Source of the DNA: Methylobacterium sp. GXS13
Lineage (GTDB): Bacteria; Pseudomonadota; Alphaproteobacteria; Rhizobiales; Beijerinckiaceae
Assembly (NCBI RefSeq): GCF_001455965.1
Contig: NZ_LKKO01000036.1
Coordinates: forward strand, 164,776-228,775
Length of the DNA: 64,000 bases
Reading direction: 5' to 3'
Shown here one piece after another: positions 20,223 through 31,778 of the stretch. Numbering within the stretch: position 1 is the stretch's first letter; each line of letters opens with the position of its first letter. The translations under genes were made by a program, and so were the position numbers. Below the pieces are notes generated by a model that saw only the letters and a program-made list of their open reading frames with translations, searched no databases and was not told the origin of the DNA.

Positions 20223-20540
20223 ATGATCCGCCCGCTTCTCCTTCTCGCCGCCACGCTCGTGCCGCTCTCGGCCCAGGCCGGCGACGCCGCTCTGGGGCGC
20301 AAGAAGGCCACCGCCTGCCAGACCTGCCACGGGATGGACGGGCTCTCGAAGCTGCCGGAGGCGCCGAACCTCGCCGGTCAGGTCGAGCCCTACCTCGTGA
20401 AGGCGCTCACCGAGTACCGCGACGGCAAGCGGCAGAACGAGATCATGAACGTGGTCGCCAAGGAGCTGTCGGATTCCGACATCGCGAACCTGGCGGCGTA
20501 TTATTCACGGATCCAGATTGATGTGCTGCCGCCGGGGTAG
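20223..20540 (+). CDS. Small periplasmic class I cytochrome c
   Basis: A 105-residue cytochrome c with a cleavable signal peptide (MIRPLLLLAATLVPLSAQAG) and one haem-binding site, CQTCH at 32-36. The distal methionine is probably in NEIMNVVAKEL, and the closing helix is DSDIANLAAYYSRIQ. Size and motifs match single-haem cytochromes c that accept electrons from periplasmic dehydrogenases. Its position after the PQQ enzyme suggests it is the electron acceptor, feeding a terminal oxidase. A palindromic element lies on each side of it. Confidence 0.9.
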   Translation: MIRPLLLLAATLVPLSAQAGDAALGRKKATACQTCHGMDGLSKLPEAPNLAGQVEPYLVKALTEYRDGKRQNEIMNVVAKELSDSDIANLAAYYSRIQIDVLPPG

Positions 20541-20562
20541 AGGCCCTTCCCGCGCCCAACTA

Positions 20563-20654
20563 CGTCATTGCGAGCGCAGCGAAGCAACCCAGGGCAGCGC
20601 ACGATCTCAGAAGGTGGCGTTTCCCTGGGTTGCTTCGCTGCGCTCGCAATGACG
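20563..20654. repeat. Dispersed palindromic element, copy 1
   Basis: A perfect inverted repeat with 32-bp arms (20563-20594 and 20623-20654) around a 28-base centre. Each arm contains TTGCGAGCGCAGCGAAGCAA. A diverged second copy is at 54619-54709. Its spurious translation contains LGCFAALAMT. It lies between the cytochrome c and lepA genes, which converge. Confidence 0.85.
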
Positions 20655-20771
20655 GGAAAGGCTCGTTTCAGCTCCAGAACGGGTCATCGTGTCCGAACGC
20701 GGAGACTAGACTCCCGCGTGTCTCCCTACCCGCAAGTTAGCGTGGTGAGCACGCATTAAGATTACGACGCC

Positions 20772-22574
<1,803 letters not shown>

Positions 22575-22896
22575 CGGCATTCCGTTCGGGCGCGCGACGG
22601 CGCGCACCGTCTGACGTATGGGCGTGTTTGGATGGGTCGGCTCACGCGCGAGATAGCAGTGCCGCGGGAACGCGCCAAGCGTGCCAGCCGGCGCGTCGCG
22701 CGCTCGCCGCCGGAGTGGACACCGGTTCGGCGCAAGCGGACGCGCCAAATCAGGGACATCGCGTCCGCTCCCGTCGCAACGCGATCGGGAACCACACGGG
22801 CGGTCGGGCCGGCAGGAACGATGAGACGGGAGCCGGAACGATCCGGCCCCCGCCTATCGGCAGCGTCCCGCCGGGTCCGGCGGATGTCAGGATCGA
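22575..22896. other. Intergenic region upstream of lepA
   Basis: A 322-base gap with no supported gene. It holds the lepA leader on the right and, at 22828-22851, a GC-rich 9-bp hairpin (GGGAGCCGG with CCGGCCCCC, one G-U pair) 46 bases past the stop of the small leftward gene, which may terminate it. Confidence 0.4.
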
Positions 22897-23097
22897 TCAG
22901 CGACCGCGGTCGCGGATCAGGCGCTCGATCTCGGCCTCGCCGTGGGTGCGGGCCTTCGACTCGGTCGGGTGCTTCCGGTCCGAGCGCTGGTGGAGCTTGC
23001 CGTGCTTGCGAATGCTCCACTGGTACATCGCGCCGCTCTCGCCGACCGGCTGCACATCGAGGCTGAAAGGATAGGTGTCTGTCTGTGTGTCGCTCAT
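22897..23097 (-). CDS. Small conserved hypothetical protein
   Basis: A 66-residue basic protein, MSDTQTDTYPFSLDVQPVG at the N-terminus and a Lys/Arg/His-rich middle (WSIRKHGKLHQRSDRKH) ending in a helical EAEIERLIRDRGR. No signal peptide, membrane helix or cysteine. The ATG at 23097 is preferred over one 36 bases upstream because the added residues look non-coding. I do not recognise the family; proteins of this general form are seen as unnamed small genes in Methylobacterium. It lies 57 bases from the HugZ-like gene on the same strand and may be co-transcribed with it. Confidence 0.6.
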   Translation of the reverse strand: MSDTQTDTYPFSLDVQPVGESGAMYQWSIRKHGKLHQRSDRKHPTESKARTHGEAEIERLIRDRGR

Positions 23098-23154
23098 CGC
23101 GCGGATATGGTGCACCCCGCCGCAGTTCGCCATGCCCGGGCGCGATCTCCGGCG

Positions 23155-23949
23155 TTACGTTTGCACCGTACCGACACCGCCGCGCGCCTGTGCGGCCATG
23201 GCCACGAGGCTCTTGCGCAGGCCGCCCATATCCGTGACCCGGTCCGGATAGACCACCCGCGCCGTCCGCTCGCCGGCCATCAGGTCCATGCCTTCCGGGT
23301 CGAGCCCAGTCAGCCGCCAGGACAGACCGGCATCGCCCCCGGTCGCCGCGGCGGCGTAAAGCGCCAGCGCGTCGGCATGGTCGGCATTCATATGCTCGAC
23401 CGCCCCGCGTTCACCCACCGCGATGGCTTCGGCGCCCGTCAGATCGAGGAGCAATTCTTCGCGGGTCAGCGTCGCGGCCTTGGCGAAACCACCGTTGAGG
23501 TGGCCGGCCTTCGCAGCCAAGGCGAAGAACCCGAAGTCCGGGAAGTCGGCGTAGAGCTTCGCCTTCGGATGGCGGGCCAGGAATCGCGCCCGCGCCCGCG
23601 CCTCGTTCGTCTGGACGGCCTCACCCACCACCGTGAGCCGCGGATGCGCCAGCGGGTCACCCTTGCCGCCCTGCGAGAACAGCAGCGAGCAGCGCGGGTC
23701 GGCCAGCAGGTTGCGGGTATGCGCCGAAAGCCGCGACAGCAGCATCAATGGCGTGCCGTCTTGGTCCGTGGCGATGGTGACCAGGGAGGCGAACGGCGTC
23801 CCATCCTGGTCCAACGTCGCCAGTGCGCCGGACCGGATGCTCCGGAGCAGCATCCGCGACAGCCCGATGGCGTCGAAGGGGGCGTCCGCAGCGGGAAGCG
23901 GGCGGGCCGGCTCGCGCTGTTCCGACGCACCTGTGCTCGCCTCTGCCAT
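23155..23949 (-). CDS. HugZ-like FMN-binding split-barrel protein with DUF2470 domain
   Basis: A pyridoxamine-phosphate-oxidase-like split barrel. The N-terminal half (about 25-160) has [27 protein letters not shown] and [13 protein letters not shown], the usual flavin-binding barrel pattern. The C-terminal part carries [17 protein letters not shown], typical of the DUF2470/haem-utilisation domain. Such two-domain proteins bind flavin or haem, and some degrade haem. The ATG at 23949 is preceded by GGGAGAG at the right distance. It is divergent from chvI. Haem breakdown is a family-based guess only. Confidence 0.85.
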   Translation of the reverse strand: MAEASTGASEQREPARPLPAADAPFDAIGLSRMLLRSIRSGALATLDQDGTPFASLVTIATDQDGTPLMLLSRLSAHTRNLLADPRCSLLFSQGGKGDPLAHPRLTVVGEAVQTNEARARARFLARHPKAKLYADFPDFGFFALAAKAGHLNGGFAKAATLTREELLLDLTGAEAIAVGERGAVEHMNADHADALALYAAAATGGDAGLSWRLTGLDPEGMDLMAGERTARVVYPDRVTDMGGLRKSLVAMAAQARGGVGTVQT

Positions 23950-24142
23950 CGGATCTCTCCCGTTTCGAACCACCGCCACAATCGCGCGCCATGGTAGCGA
24001 TGCCGTAGCCGGCGCACGAGCGCCACGGCCCGCGTCAGATCGGCCTTTATGGCCAAGCTATGACCGCCGCTCGCTTTTTCCGATCGGCCGTACTAAAGCA
24101 CCTGTCCCGTTGCGCGAACCGGGCGGCGCCGACACCGGCCTG

Positions 24143-24197
24143 GTTCGCACGTCCGCCTGCCCCTCGGGGGCCGGGACGAAGCGCGGCCCGTGCGAAC
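24143..24197. promoter_or_regulatory. Inverted repeat upstream of chvI
   Basis: GTTCGCACG (24143-24151) is matched by its exact reverse complement CGTGCGAAC (24189-24197), with a 37-base GC-rich spacer, ending 42 bases before the chvI start. It may be a leader hairpin or a paired operator. Function is inferred from position only. Confidence 0.35.
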
Positions 24198-24238
24198 AGC
24201 CGGGACCGCGCTTGAGCCCGTTCATTCAGGGATCGCGC

Positions 24239-24949
24239 ATGCCAACCATCGCCCTCGTCGACGACGACCGGAATATTCTGACCTCCGTGTCGATCGCGCT
24301 TGAGACCGAAGGCTACCGCATCCAGACCTACACCGACGGCGCTTCCGCCCTCGACGGTCTGCGGCACTCCCCGCCGGACCTCGCGATCTTCGACATCAAG
24401 ATGCCGCGCATGGACGGAATGGAGCTTCTCCGACGCCTGCGGCAGAAATCCGACCTTCCGGTGATCTTTTTGACCTCGAAGGACGAGGAGATCGACGAAT
24501 TGTTCGGTCTCAAGATGGGCGCGGACGATTTCATCCATAAGCCGTTCTCGCAGCGCCTGCTGGTCGAGCGGGTCAAGGCGGTGCTGCGGCGCTTCGCCAA
24601 GGAGCCGGCCGGCGCCACCCCGCGGGGCGAGGCCGAGGTCGCGGCCCGCTCGCTGGAGCGCGGCTCGCTCATGATGGACCCCGAGCGCCACACCTGCACC
24701 TGGAAGGGCGAGCCGGTGACGCTCACCGTCACGGAATTCCTGATCCTCCAGGCGCTGGCCCATCGCCCCGGCGTCGTGAAGAGCCGCAACGCCCTGATGG
24801 ATGCGGCCTATGACGATCAGGTCTATGTCGACGACCGCACCATCGACAGCCACATCAAGCGCCTGCGCAAGAAGTTCAAAGTGACCGATCAGAGCTTCGA
24901 CATGATCGAGACGCTCTACGGCGTCGGCTACCGGTTCAAGGAGGCGTGA
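24239..24949 (+). CDS. chvI: Two-component response regulator ChvI
   Basis: An OmpR-type regulator that in alphaproteobacteria controls envelope, acid and host-response genes. The 236-residue protein has an N-terminal receiver with Asp52 in [13 protein letters not shown], the ALVDDD acidic pocket and the conserved Lys in FIHKPFSQ. A winged-helix DNA-binding domain follows (about 135-236) with [17 protein letters not shown]. The ATG at 24239 gives [14 protein letters not shown], the ChvI-typical start; a longer frame is non-coding. The sensor gene starts 17 bases after its stop. Confidence 0.95.
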   Translation: MPTIALVDDDRNILTSVSIALETEGYRIQTYTDGASALDGLRHSPPDLAIFDIKMPRMDGMELLRRLRQKSDLPVIFLTSKDEEIDELFGLKMGADDFIHKPFSQRLLVERVKAVLRRFAKEPAGATPRGEAEVAARSLERGSLMMDPERHTCTWKGEPVTLTVTEFLILQALAHRPGVVKSRNALMDAAYDDQVYVDDRTIDSHIKRLRKKFKVTDQSFDMIETLYGVGYRFKEA

Positions 24950-24965
24950 TCCAAGGATCCGCTCC

Positions 24966-26768
24966 GTGACCGGCCGCACCCCCGCTCAAACCGAGGACGT
25001 GCAACCGCGCGCCTCGTTCACCCAGCTCCTCTCCCGCCCGCTGACCTGGCCGCGCGCCCTCTGGGACGCGATCGGCCAGCGCGCGTCGTCGAGCCTGACG
25101 CGCCGCATCGTCGTGCTCAACCTCGTCGGGCTGATCGCGCTGCTCGTCGGCTTCCTCTACCTGAACCAATTCCGGCAGGGCCTGATCCAGGCTCGGATCC
25201 AGAGCCTGGCGATCCAGGGCGAGATCATAGCGGGTGCCATCGCGGCCTCGGCCTCGGTGGACACCGACACGATCCAGATCGACCCCGACAAGCTGCTCCA
25301 GCAGCAGGCCGGCGAGTCCGCCGAGGAGGAATCGCAGCCGCTTGCCTTCTCGCTGAACCCCGAGAAGGTGGCGCCGCTGCTCTCGCGCCTGGTGACGCCC
25401 ACCGGCAACCGCGCCCGGGTCTATGACCAGGAAGGCGGCCTGCTGTTCGACACGCGAACGCTGTTCAAGCGCGGCGACGCCGGCCGCGGCGACCCGATTG
25501 CCGCCAAGCCGCACAAGGCCGGCATGCTGGAATCCGCTTTCCAGGCGGTCCAGGCGAAGCTGAGCGTCCTGTTCGGCAGCCGGTCGAGCCAGCCCGAGGA
25601 GACGGGGCCGGTGAATGGTCATTCGCTGCGCGAAGTCCAGGCGGCGCTCAACGGCAACCGTGGCAGCCTGGTCCGCCGCAACGCGCTCGGCGAGACCACC
25701 GTATCGGTGGCCGTGCCGATCCATCGCGCCGGCTCGGTGCGCGGCGCGCTCCTGATCTCGACGCAGGGCGATGCCATCGACCGGGTGATCGCCTCGGAGC
25801 GGTTCGGGCTGCTCCAGGTGTTTCTGGTCGCCTCGGCGGTGATGGTGGTGCTGTCGGCGCCGGTGGCCGGAGCGATCGCGGGCCCGGTCCGGCGCCTCGC
25901 GGAGGCCGCCGAGAAGGTGCGGATGGGGATCAAGACCCGGGAAGAGATTCCCGACTTCACACAGCGCACCGACGAGATCGGCCACCTGTCCGGGGCCTTG
26001 CGGGACATGACCCAGGCGCTCTACCGGCGCATCGACGCCATCGAGAGCTTTGCCGCGGATGTCAGCCACGAGCTCAAGAATCCGCTGACTTCGCTGCGCA
26101 GCGCCGTCGAGACGCTGCCGCTGGCGAAATCGGATGATTCGCGCGGCCGGCTGATGGCGATCATCCAGCACGACGTGAAGCGCCTCGACCGGCTGATCAG
26201 CGACATCGCCGACGCCTCCCGCCTCGACGCCGAGCTGGCCCGCGCCGAGGCGCGCCGGGTGGATCTCAAGAAGTTGCTGACGACGGTGGTCTCGGTGGCG
26301 AACGAGCGCCGTCGTCCGAAGGATTGTCTGATTCAGCTCGATGTCGAGCCGATCCCGGACCAGGACGCGCCCTTCACGGTGATCGGCCACGACAGCCGGC
26401 TGGGCCAGGTCGTCAATAATCTGCTCGATAACGCCCGGTCGTTCTCGCCCACCGAGGCCAAGGTTCGGGTCGCGCTGCGCCGGGTCCGCGGCGAGGTCGA
26501 ACTGGTCTGCGAGGACGAGGGCCCGGGTATTCCTGAGCACGCCCTGGAGCGGATCTTCGAGCGCTTCTACACCGACCGGCCCGAGCAGGGCTTCGGCCAG
26601 AATTCCGGGCTCGGCCTGTCGATCTCCCGCCAGATCGTCCAGGCCCATCGCGGGACGATCCGCGCCGAGAACCGCCCCGGCGCTCCCGACGAGGATGGTG
26701 AGCCCACGGTGCGCGGCGCCCGCTTCACCGTCCGTCTGCCCGCAGCGCCACGCCAGCTCCACGCGTGA
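24966..26768 (+). CDS. chvG: Sensor histidine kinase ChvG
   Basis: The inner-membrane partner of ChvI. The 600-residue protein starts at a GTG (24966). It has a transmembrane helix near 48-66, a long periplasmic sensor region (about 67-280) with the stimulus-domain pattern GNRARVYDQEGGLLFDTRTL, and a second helix near 283-305. A HAMP-like linker follows, then the H-box SFAADVSHELKNPL (His368), the N-box LGQVVNNLLDNARSF and the G-boxes EDEGPGIPE and GLGLSISRQIV. In Rhizobium and Agrobacterium the periplasmic repressor ExoR binds ChvG. Its stop overlaps the hprK start. Confidence 0.95.
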   Translation: MTGRTPAQTEDVQPRASFTQLLSRPLTWPRALWDAIGQRASSSLTRRIVVLNLVGLIALLVGFLYLNQFRQGLIQARIQSLAIQGEIIAGAIAASASVDTDTIQIDPDKLLQQQAGESAEEESQPLAFSLNPEKVAPLLSRLVTPTGNRARVYDQEGGLLFDTRTLFKRGDAGRGDPIAAKPHKAGMLESAFQAVQAKLSVLFGSRSSQPEETGPVNGHSLREVQAALNGNRGSLVRRNALGETTVSVAVPIHRAGSVRGALLISTQGDAIDRVIASERFGLLQVFLVASAVMVVLSAPVAGAIAGPVRRLAEAAEKVRMGIKTREEIPDFTQRTDEIGHLSGALRDMTQALYRRIDAIESFAADVSHELKNPLTSLRSAVETLPLAKSDDSRGRLMAIIQHDVKRLDRLISDIADASRLDAELARAEARRVDLKKLLTTVVSVANERRRPKDCLIQLDVEPIPDQDAPFTVIGHDSRLGQVVNNLLDNARSFSPTEAKVRVALRRVRGEVELVCEDEGPGIPEHALERIFERFYTDRPEQGFGQNSGLGLSISRQIVQAHRGTIRAENRPGAPDEDGEPTVRGARFTVRLPAAPRQLHA

Positions 26769-27208
26769 TGCCGAGCCTTCACGCCGCCTGCATCGCCCTG
26801 TGCGATGCAGGTATCCTGATTCGCGGCCCATCCGGCTCGGGCAAGTCGAGTCTGGCGGTGCTGCTCGCGTCCGAGGCCGACGGCGCATTCGTGGCGGACG
26901 ACCGGGTCCTGTGCGACCGGCGCGGCGATCTCCTCTCGGCTCGGGCCCATGAGGCGCTGTGCGGTCAGGTCGAGATCCGCGGCCAGGGGATCCTGTCCGT
27001 CGCCGATCTCGGCCTCGCGATCCGCCCCGAGGCGATCGTGCGCCTGACCATCGACCTCGTTGCGGAATCGCCCCGGCTGCCCGAGCCGCCAGCGGATGCC
27101 GAAATATTGGGTCTTTCAATACCCCGCCTGATTCTCGACCGGGGCGTGCGGCGTGCCGGATTAGCGCCGCTGCTGATTCGTGCGGCACTGCGGAAGCAGC
27201 GGCCGTGA
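26768..27208 (+). CDS. hprK: Short HPr kinase/phosphorylase
   Basis: Phosphorylates the regulatory serine of HPr in the nitrogen-type PTS of proteobacteria. The 146-residue protein is the short alphaproteobacterial form: it has the P-loop GPSGSGKSS (20-28) and the catalytic region near DDRVLCDRRGD but lacks the N-terminal domain of the Gram-positive enzyme (about 310 residues). The C-terminal motif ILSVADLGLAIRPEAIVRLTIDL fits HprK. The ATG at 26768 overlaps the chvG stop; a GTG 3 bases earlier is an alternative. The chvIG-hprK linkage is typical of this class. Confidence 0.93.
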   Translation: MPSLHAACIALCDAGILIRGPSGSGKSSLAVLLASEADGAFVADDRVLCDRRGDLLSARAHEALCGQVEIRGQGILSVADLGLAIRPEAIVRLTIDLVAESPRLPEPPADAEILGLSIPRLILDRGVRRAGLAPLLIRAALRKQRP

Positions 27209-27382
27209 CTTCGCAGCCGCACACACCGTTGATTCGCTTTAGGGTGGCGAGACCCCGTAGCGCCCGGGCAGCCAGCATGGCATGATCGCGGCAATGTCCG
27301 AGCAAAAACGTCGCGATCGCCTTGTTGGGACCTGTGCATTGCACAACATGGCGGCAGACAGAGGACGTTGGAACACGTGTCG

Positions 27383-27784
27383 ATGATTGGCATGGTGCTC
27401 GTCACTCACGGGCTATTGGCGACCGAATTCAAGGCCGCCCTGGAGCACGTGGTCGGCCCGCAGGATCAGATCGAGACGATCACGATCGGGCCGGAAGACG
27501 ATATGGAATTGCGACGCCGGGACATCATGTCCGCGGTCTGTCGCGTCAACACCGGTGACGGTGTGGTTGTGCTCACCGACATGTTCGGCGGCACGCCCTC
27601 GAACCTTGCGCTCTCCTGTATGAATGGCGGCTCGGTCGAGGTGGTGGCGGGAATCAACCTGCCGATGCTGATCAAGCTGGCGAGCGTCCGCGACGAGGAG
27701 AATCTCGGCGACGCCGTCCTTCATGCCCAGGAAGCGGGTCGCAAGTACATCAACGTCGCTTCGCGCGTTCTCGCCGGTAAATAA
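27383..27784 (+). CDS. PTS EIIA component, mannose family
   Basis: A regulatory mannose-type EIIA that accepts phosphate from HPr. The 133-residue protein has the active His9 in MIGMVLVTHGLLA and the conserved DMFGGTPSNLALS. No sugar-permease EIIB/C genes are nearby, consistent with a purely regulatory PTS linked to ChvG/ChvI and HprK. The start is uncertain among ATG 27383, GTG 27377 and TTG 27368; AGAGG at about 27358-27364 lies closer to the earlier two. In most relatives ptsH follows directly, but here a leftward exporter gene abuts it at 7 bases. Confidence 0.93.
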   Translation: MIGMVLVTHGLLATEFKAALEHVVGPQDQIETITIGPEDDMELRRRDIMSAVCRVNTGDGVVVLTDMFGGTPSNLALSCMNGGSVEVVAGINLPMLIKLASVRDEENLGDAVLHAQEAGRKYINVASRVLAGK

Positions 27785-27791
27785 CGCGGTT

Positions 27792-28682
27792 TCAGCCTTC
27801 GATGATCGCCGCCTCCGGGAGAGGCCGGCGCGACGTGGCGGTGATGCCCGCGGAGGCTGCGATGACCAGCCCGATCGCGAGCCACTGAATGGCACCGAGC
27901 CGCTCGCCCAGCAACGTGAAGCCGAGGCAGGCGGCCACCGCCGGCTCCAGGCTCATCAGCACGCCGAATCTTCTGCGGTCGAGGCGCCGGAGGGCGAACA
28001 TTTCCAGCGAGTAGGGCAGGGCGCTCGACATCAGCGCCACGGTCAGCCCGGCGACAAGGATTCCCGGCGCGAGCAGATCCAGCCCGGCCTCCGCGAAGCC
28101 GAACGGCGCCACCACTACGGCCGCCATCAGCATGCCCAGTGACACGGCCTGGCCGCCATCGATTCGACCTGCCCGCTGACCGAACAGGATGTAGAGCGCC
28201 CAGGCCAGGGCCGCCCCGAGGGCGAGGGCGACGCCGAGCGGATCCAGGGGGCTCGTCGGCGAGACCGGCAGGAGAAGCCCCAGCCCGAGCACGGCGACGC
28301 CGATCCACAGGAAGTCGGTTATGCGGCGCGATGCGATCAGCGCGATCGCGAGGGGCCCGGCGAACTCGATCGCCACCGCCGGCCCCAGCGGGAGGCGCGC
28401 GATCGCCAGGTAGAACAGCAGGTTCATCAGCCCCAGGGTGACGCCGTAGAGCGCGATCCACCCGGCCTCGCGGCGCGCCAGGCTGCGCCGCCACGGACGC
28501 CAGACGGCGATCAGCATCAGAGCCGAAAAACCCACGCGCAGGGCCGAGGTCCCGGCCGCACCGACGACCGGGAACAAGCTCTTGGCGACCGTTGCGCCGT
28601 ATTGCAGCGAGACCATGCCGGTCACCAGTGCGGCGACCGGGAGGAGGACCGAAACCGATCCTCGCCCCGCAATGGCGCTCAC
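27792..28682 (-). CDS. EamA/RhtA-type amino-acid exporter
   Basis: A ten-helix drug/metabolite-transporter family protein of 296 residues, with two EamA repeats and the RhtA-like opening [35 protein letters not shown]. RhtA members export threonine, homoserine and related amino acids across the inner membrane. The GTG start at 28682 overlaps the hslU stop by 3 bases (GTGA), so translation is probably coupled to hslU. The substrate is not determinable from sequence. Confidence 0.88.
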   Translation of the reverse strand: MSAIAGRGSVSVLLPVAALVTGMVSLQYGATVAKSLFPVVGAAGTSALRVGFSALMLIAVWRPWRRSLARREAGWIALYGVTLGLMNLLFYLAIARLPLGPAVAIEFAGPLAIALIASRRITDFLWIGVAVLGLGLLLPVSPTSPLDPLGVALALGAALAWALYILFGQRAGRIDGGQAVSLGMLMAAVVVAPFGFAEAGLDLLAPGILVAGLTVALMSSALPYSLEMFALRRLDRRRFGVLMSLEPAVAACLGFTLLGERLGAIQWLAIGLVIAASAGITATSRRPLPEAAIIEG

Positions 28683-29992
28683 AGAATGAACCGGCTCAGA
28701 TCGGCGTTGGCCGCGAGATCCTCGACCCGGGCCCGCACATAGGCGGCGTCGATCGGGACCGTTTCGCCGGAGCGGTCGGTGGCCGTGAACGAGATCTCGT
28801 CGATCACCCGCTCCAGCACGGTCTGCAGGCGGCGGGCGCCAATATTCTCGACGGACGAGTTCACCTCGACGGCGACCCGGGCGAGCGCGTCGACGGCATC
28901 GTCCGTGAAGGTGAGCGTCACGCCCTCGGTCTGCATCAACGCGACCGTCTGCTTGAGCAGGCTGGCTTCGGTGGAGGTCAAAATCTGGCGGAAATCGTCC
29001 ACCGTCAGCGGCTGCAGCTCGACGCGGATCGGCAGGCGGCCCTGAAGCTCGGGGAGGAGATCGGACGGCTTCGAGACGTGGAAGGCGCCCGAGGCGATGA
29101 ACAGCACGTGGTCGGTCTTCACCGGGCCGTGCTTGGTCGCCACCGTGGTCCCCTCGATCAGCGGCAGCAGGTCGCGCTGCACGCCCTCGCGGGAGACGTC
29201 GCCGGAGGAACGGCCCTCGCGGGCGCAGATCTTGTCGATCTCGTCGAGGAACACGATGCCGTTGTTCTCGACCTCGCGGATCGCCTCGCGAATCAGGGCG
29301 TCGTCGTCGACCAGCTTGTCGGATTCCTCGGCGAGCAGCGGCGCGTAGGCGTCCCGCACCAGCACCCTGCGCGGCTTGCCGCGCTGGCCGCCCAGCGCCT
29401 TGCCCAGCACGTCGCCGATATTGATCGCCCCCATGGAGGCGCCCGGCATGCCGGGAATCTCGAACATCGGCAGGCCGGCGGGGGCACCCGAGGCCAGTTC
29501 CAGCTCGACTTCCTTGTCGTCGAGCTCGCTGTCGCGGAGCTTCCGCCGGAAGCTGTCGCGGGTCGCCTGGCTGGCGGTCGGACCGACGAGCGCGTCGAGG
29601 ATGCGATTCTCGGCGGCGGCCTCCGCCTTGGCCTTCACGGTCTCGCGCTTGGCCTGCCGGGTCAGGCCGATCGCGACCTCCACGAGGTCGCGCACGATCT
29701 GCTCGACGTCGCGGCCGACATAGCCGACCTCGGTGAACTTGGTGGCCTCGATCTTCAGGAACGGGGCGTTGGCCAGCCGGGCCAGCCGCCGGGCGATCTC
29801 GGTCTTGCCGCAGCCGGTCGGCCCGATCATCAGGATGTTCTTGGGCGCCACCTCCTCGCGGAGCGGGCCGGTCAGCTGCTGGCGGCGCCAGCGGTTGCGC
29901 AGCGCGATCGCGACGGCGCGCTTGGCATCCTGCTGCCCGACGATGAAGCGATCGAGCTCGGACACGATCTCACGGGGAGAGAACGTCGTCAC
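28679..29992 (-). CDS. hslU: ATP-dependent unfoldase HslU (ClpY)
   Basis: The AAA+ unfoldase of the HslUV protease. The 437-residue protein has the Walker [14 protein letters not shown] (56-68), the Walker B region [11 protein letters not shown], the I-domain between them, and a C-terminal end closing in DLSRFIL, which is the tail that inserts into HslV. The GTG at 29992 gives [20 protein letters not shown]; the much longer open frame upstream is spurious. In most bacteria hslV lies immediately upstream, but here sulP and a chemoreceptor gene (about 3.6 kb) separate them. Confidence 0.96.
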   Translation of the reverse strand: MTTFSPREIVSELDRFIVGQQDAKRAVAIALRNRWRRQQLTGPLREEVAPKNILMIGPTGCGKTEIARRLARLANAPFLKIEATKFTEVGYVGRDVEQIVRDLVEVAIGLTRQAKRETVKAKAEAAAENRILDALVGPTASQATRDSFRRKLRDSELDDKEVELELASGAPAGLPMFEIPGMPGASMGAINIGDVLGKALGGQRGKPRRVLVRDAYAPLLAEESDKLVDDDALIREAIREVENNGIVFLDEIDKICAREGRSSGDVSREGVQRDLLPLIEGTTVATKHGPVKTDHVLFIASGAFHVSKPSDLLPELQGRLPIRVELQPLTVDDFRQILTSTEASLLKQTVALMQTEGVTLTFTDDAVDALARVAVEVNSSVENIGARRLQTVLERVIDEISFTATDRSGETVPIDAAYVRARVEDLAANADLSRFIL

Positions 29993-30108
29993 CGCTGTGC
30001 CATCCTGTGTTTCCCGGCCCAAAGAAACCGTGGGCCAGGGCGGGAATGGGGTCGCGGCGCGCGCGACGCAAGAGGCGGCGCGCGGCGGCAGGTTCGCCGA
30101 TCGCTCCC

Positions 30109-31605
30109 TTAGTGCCCGGCCGGCGTCGCCGTTGCGCCGGGCTTGTCGTGCGTTCCGAACCGCTCGACCAGGGTCGCGCTGGCGGCGTTCAGGCCGACGA
30201 CCTCGACGATCCGCCCGCGGTTGCGCGCCTTCAGGACGACACGGTCGAGGGCCCCCACGGCCGAGATGTCCCAGAAATGCGCGTCCCGCACGTCGATGAC
30301 GAGACGATCGACCGGCTCCAGCATGTCGATCGCGTCCGAGAAGGTGCCGGCCGAGGCGAAGAACACCTGCCCGGTGACCCGGTAGGTCCGGGTCCGGCCG
30401 TCCTCCGAGAGCGTGGAGGTCACCTGGCTGAGCCGCGACACCTTGCCGGCGAAGAACACGCCGGACAGCAGCACGCCGGCCAGAACGCCCTGGGCCAGGT
30501 CCTTGGTGGCCACCACGACCAGGACGGTCGCCAGCATCACCGCCGAGGAGGGCAGGGGGTTGGTGCGTAGCTGCGCCAGCGAGCGCCAGGAGAAGGTGTT
30601 GAGCGACACCATGATCATCACCGCCGTCAGGGCCGCCACCGGCACCACGGCCAGCAGGTCCTGCAGCGCCACGAGGAGGAGCAGCAGGAAGGCGCCCGCG
30701 ACCAGCGTCGACAACCGGCCCCGGGCGCCCGAGGAGACGTTGATCACCGATTGCCCGATCATCGCGCAGCCGCCCATGCCGCCGAACACGGCCGACGCCA
30801 TGTTGGCGACGCCCTGGCCCATGCATTCGCGGTTCTTGTCGCTGCCGGTATCGGTCAGGTCGTCGACGATCTGCGCGGTGAGCAGGCTCTCGAGCAGGCC
30901 GACGGCGGCGAGCGTAGCGGCGTAGGGCAGCAGGATCCGCAGGGTCTCGAAGGTGAACGGCACGTCCGGCAGGGCAAAGCTCGGCAGCGTCGAGGGCAGG
31001 GCGCCCAGATGCGAGACCGTGCGGACGTCGAGGTGGAAGATCGCCGTCACCGCGGTCAGCACCGCGATCGCCACGAGCGGCGAGGGCACCGCCTTGGTGA
31101 TCCGGGGGAACCCGTAGATGATCGCGAGCCCGAGGGCGATCAGCCCGTAGGTCGCCGGCGTGACGCCGGTCAGCTCGGGAAGCTGCGCCAGGAAGATCAG
31201 GATCGCCAGCGCGTTGACGAAGCCGGTCATCACCGATTGCGAAACGAACCGCATCAGCCGGCCGAGCTTGAGCAGGCCGGCCAGGATCTGGATCACGCCC
31301 ATGAGGATGGTGGCGGCGAACAGGTATTGCACGCCGTGCTCGCGGACGAGATCGATCATGACCACCGCGGTGGCGGCGGTGGCGGCCGAGATCATCGCCG
31401 GCCGGCCGCCCGCGACGGCGATCGTGCAGGCGATGACGACCGAGGCGTAGAGCCCGACCTTGGGATCGACCCCGGCGATGACCGAGAAGCCGATGGCTTC
31501 CGGGATCAGCGCCAGGGCGACGACGATCCCCGAGAGGGTATCACCGCGGATGTTGGACACCCACGACCCGAGAGGGCCGGCGGTTCCGGTTGTACTGCGT
31601 TGCAT
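30109..31605 (-). CDS. SulP-family anion transporter with STAS domain
   Basis: An inner-membrane inorganic-anion transporter of the SulP/SLC26 class, 498 residues. The membrane core begins with the family signature [30 protein letters not shown], with [13 protein letters not shown] after it. A cytoplasmic STAS domain occupies about 385-490 ([35 protein letters not shown]). Sulfate or bicarbonate are common substrates and cannot be distinguished. The ATG at 31605 starts [10 protein letters not shown]; the nine residues upstream are optional. Confidence 0.92.
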   Translation of the reverse strand: MQRSTTGTAGPLGSWVSNIRGDTLSGIVVALALIPEAIGFSVIAGVDPKVGLYASVVIACTIAVAGGRPAMISAATAATAVVMIDLVREHGVQYLFAATILMGVIQILAGLLKLGRLMRFVSQSVMTGFVNALAILIFLAQLPELTGVTPATYGLIALGLAIIYGFPRITKAVPSPLVAIAVLTAVTAIFHLDVRTVSHLGALPSTLPSFALPDVPFTFETLRILLPYAATLAAVGLLESLLTAQIVDDLTDTGSDKNRECMGQGVANMASAVFGGMGGCAMIGQSVINVSSGARGRLSTLVAGAFLLLLLVALQDLLAVVPVAALTAVMIMVSLNTFSWRSLAQLRTNPLPSSAVMLATVLVVVATKDLAQGVLAGVLLSGVFFAGKVSRLSQVTSTLSEDGRTRTYRVTGQVFFASAGTFSDAIDMLEPVDRLVIDVRDAHFWDISAVGALDRVVLKARNRGRIVEVVGLNAASATLVERFGTHDKPGATATPAGH

Positions 31606-31778
31606 GGTGATGAGAATCCGCACGAGACGCACGTCCGCTCGATGGGCGGATGGTGGGGCGTCTCGGATGCGTGGTCCGGCGGATCGGCGGCCGGAAGAGC
31701 CACCCGGGCTTTCACCGGGTCCTTGCGAATGCCGCGACCCATACGGGGCATTGCGCTGCGACGCAACATCGGGCTGCG

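Noticed and set aside
20568..20759. A short rightward frame with LGCFAALAMT.
   Set aside because: This is the translation of the palindromic repeat, not a gene.
24936..27344. 802-codon leftward open frame opposite chvG.
   Set aside because: It is antisense to chvG and hprK, which have complete conserved motifs.
29993..30826. Long open leftward extension of the hslU frame.
   Set aside because: It overlaps the end of sulP on the same strand, is Arg/Gly/Ala-rich without family features, and the conserved HslU start is at 29992.
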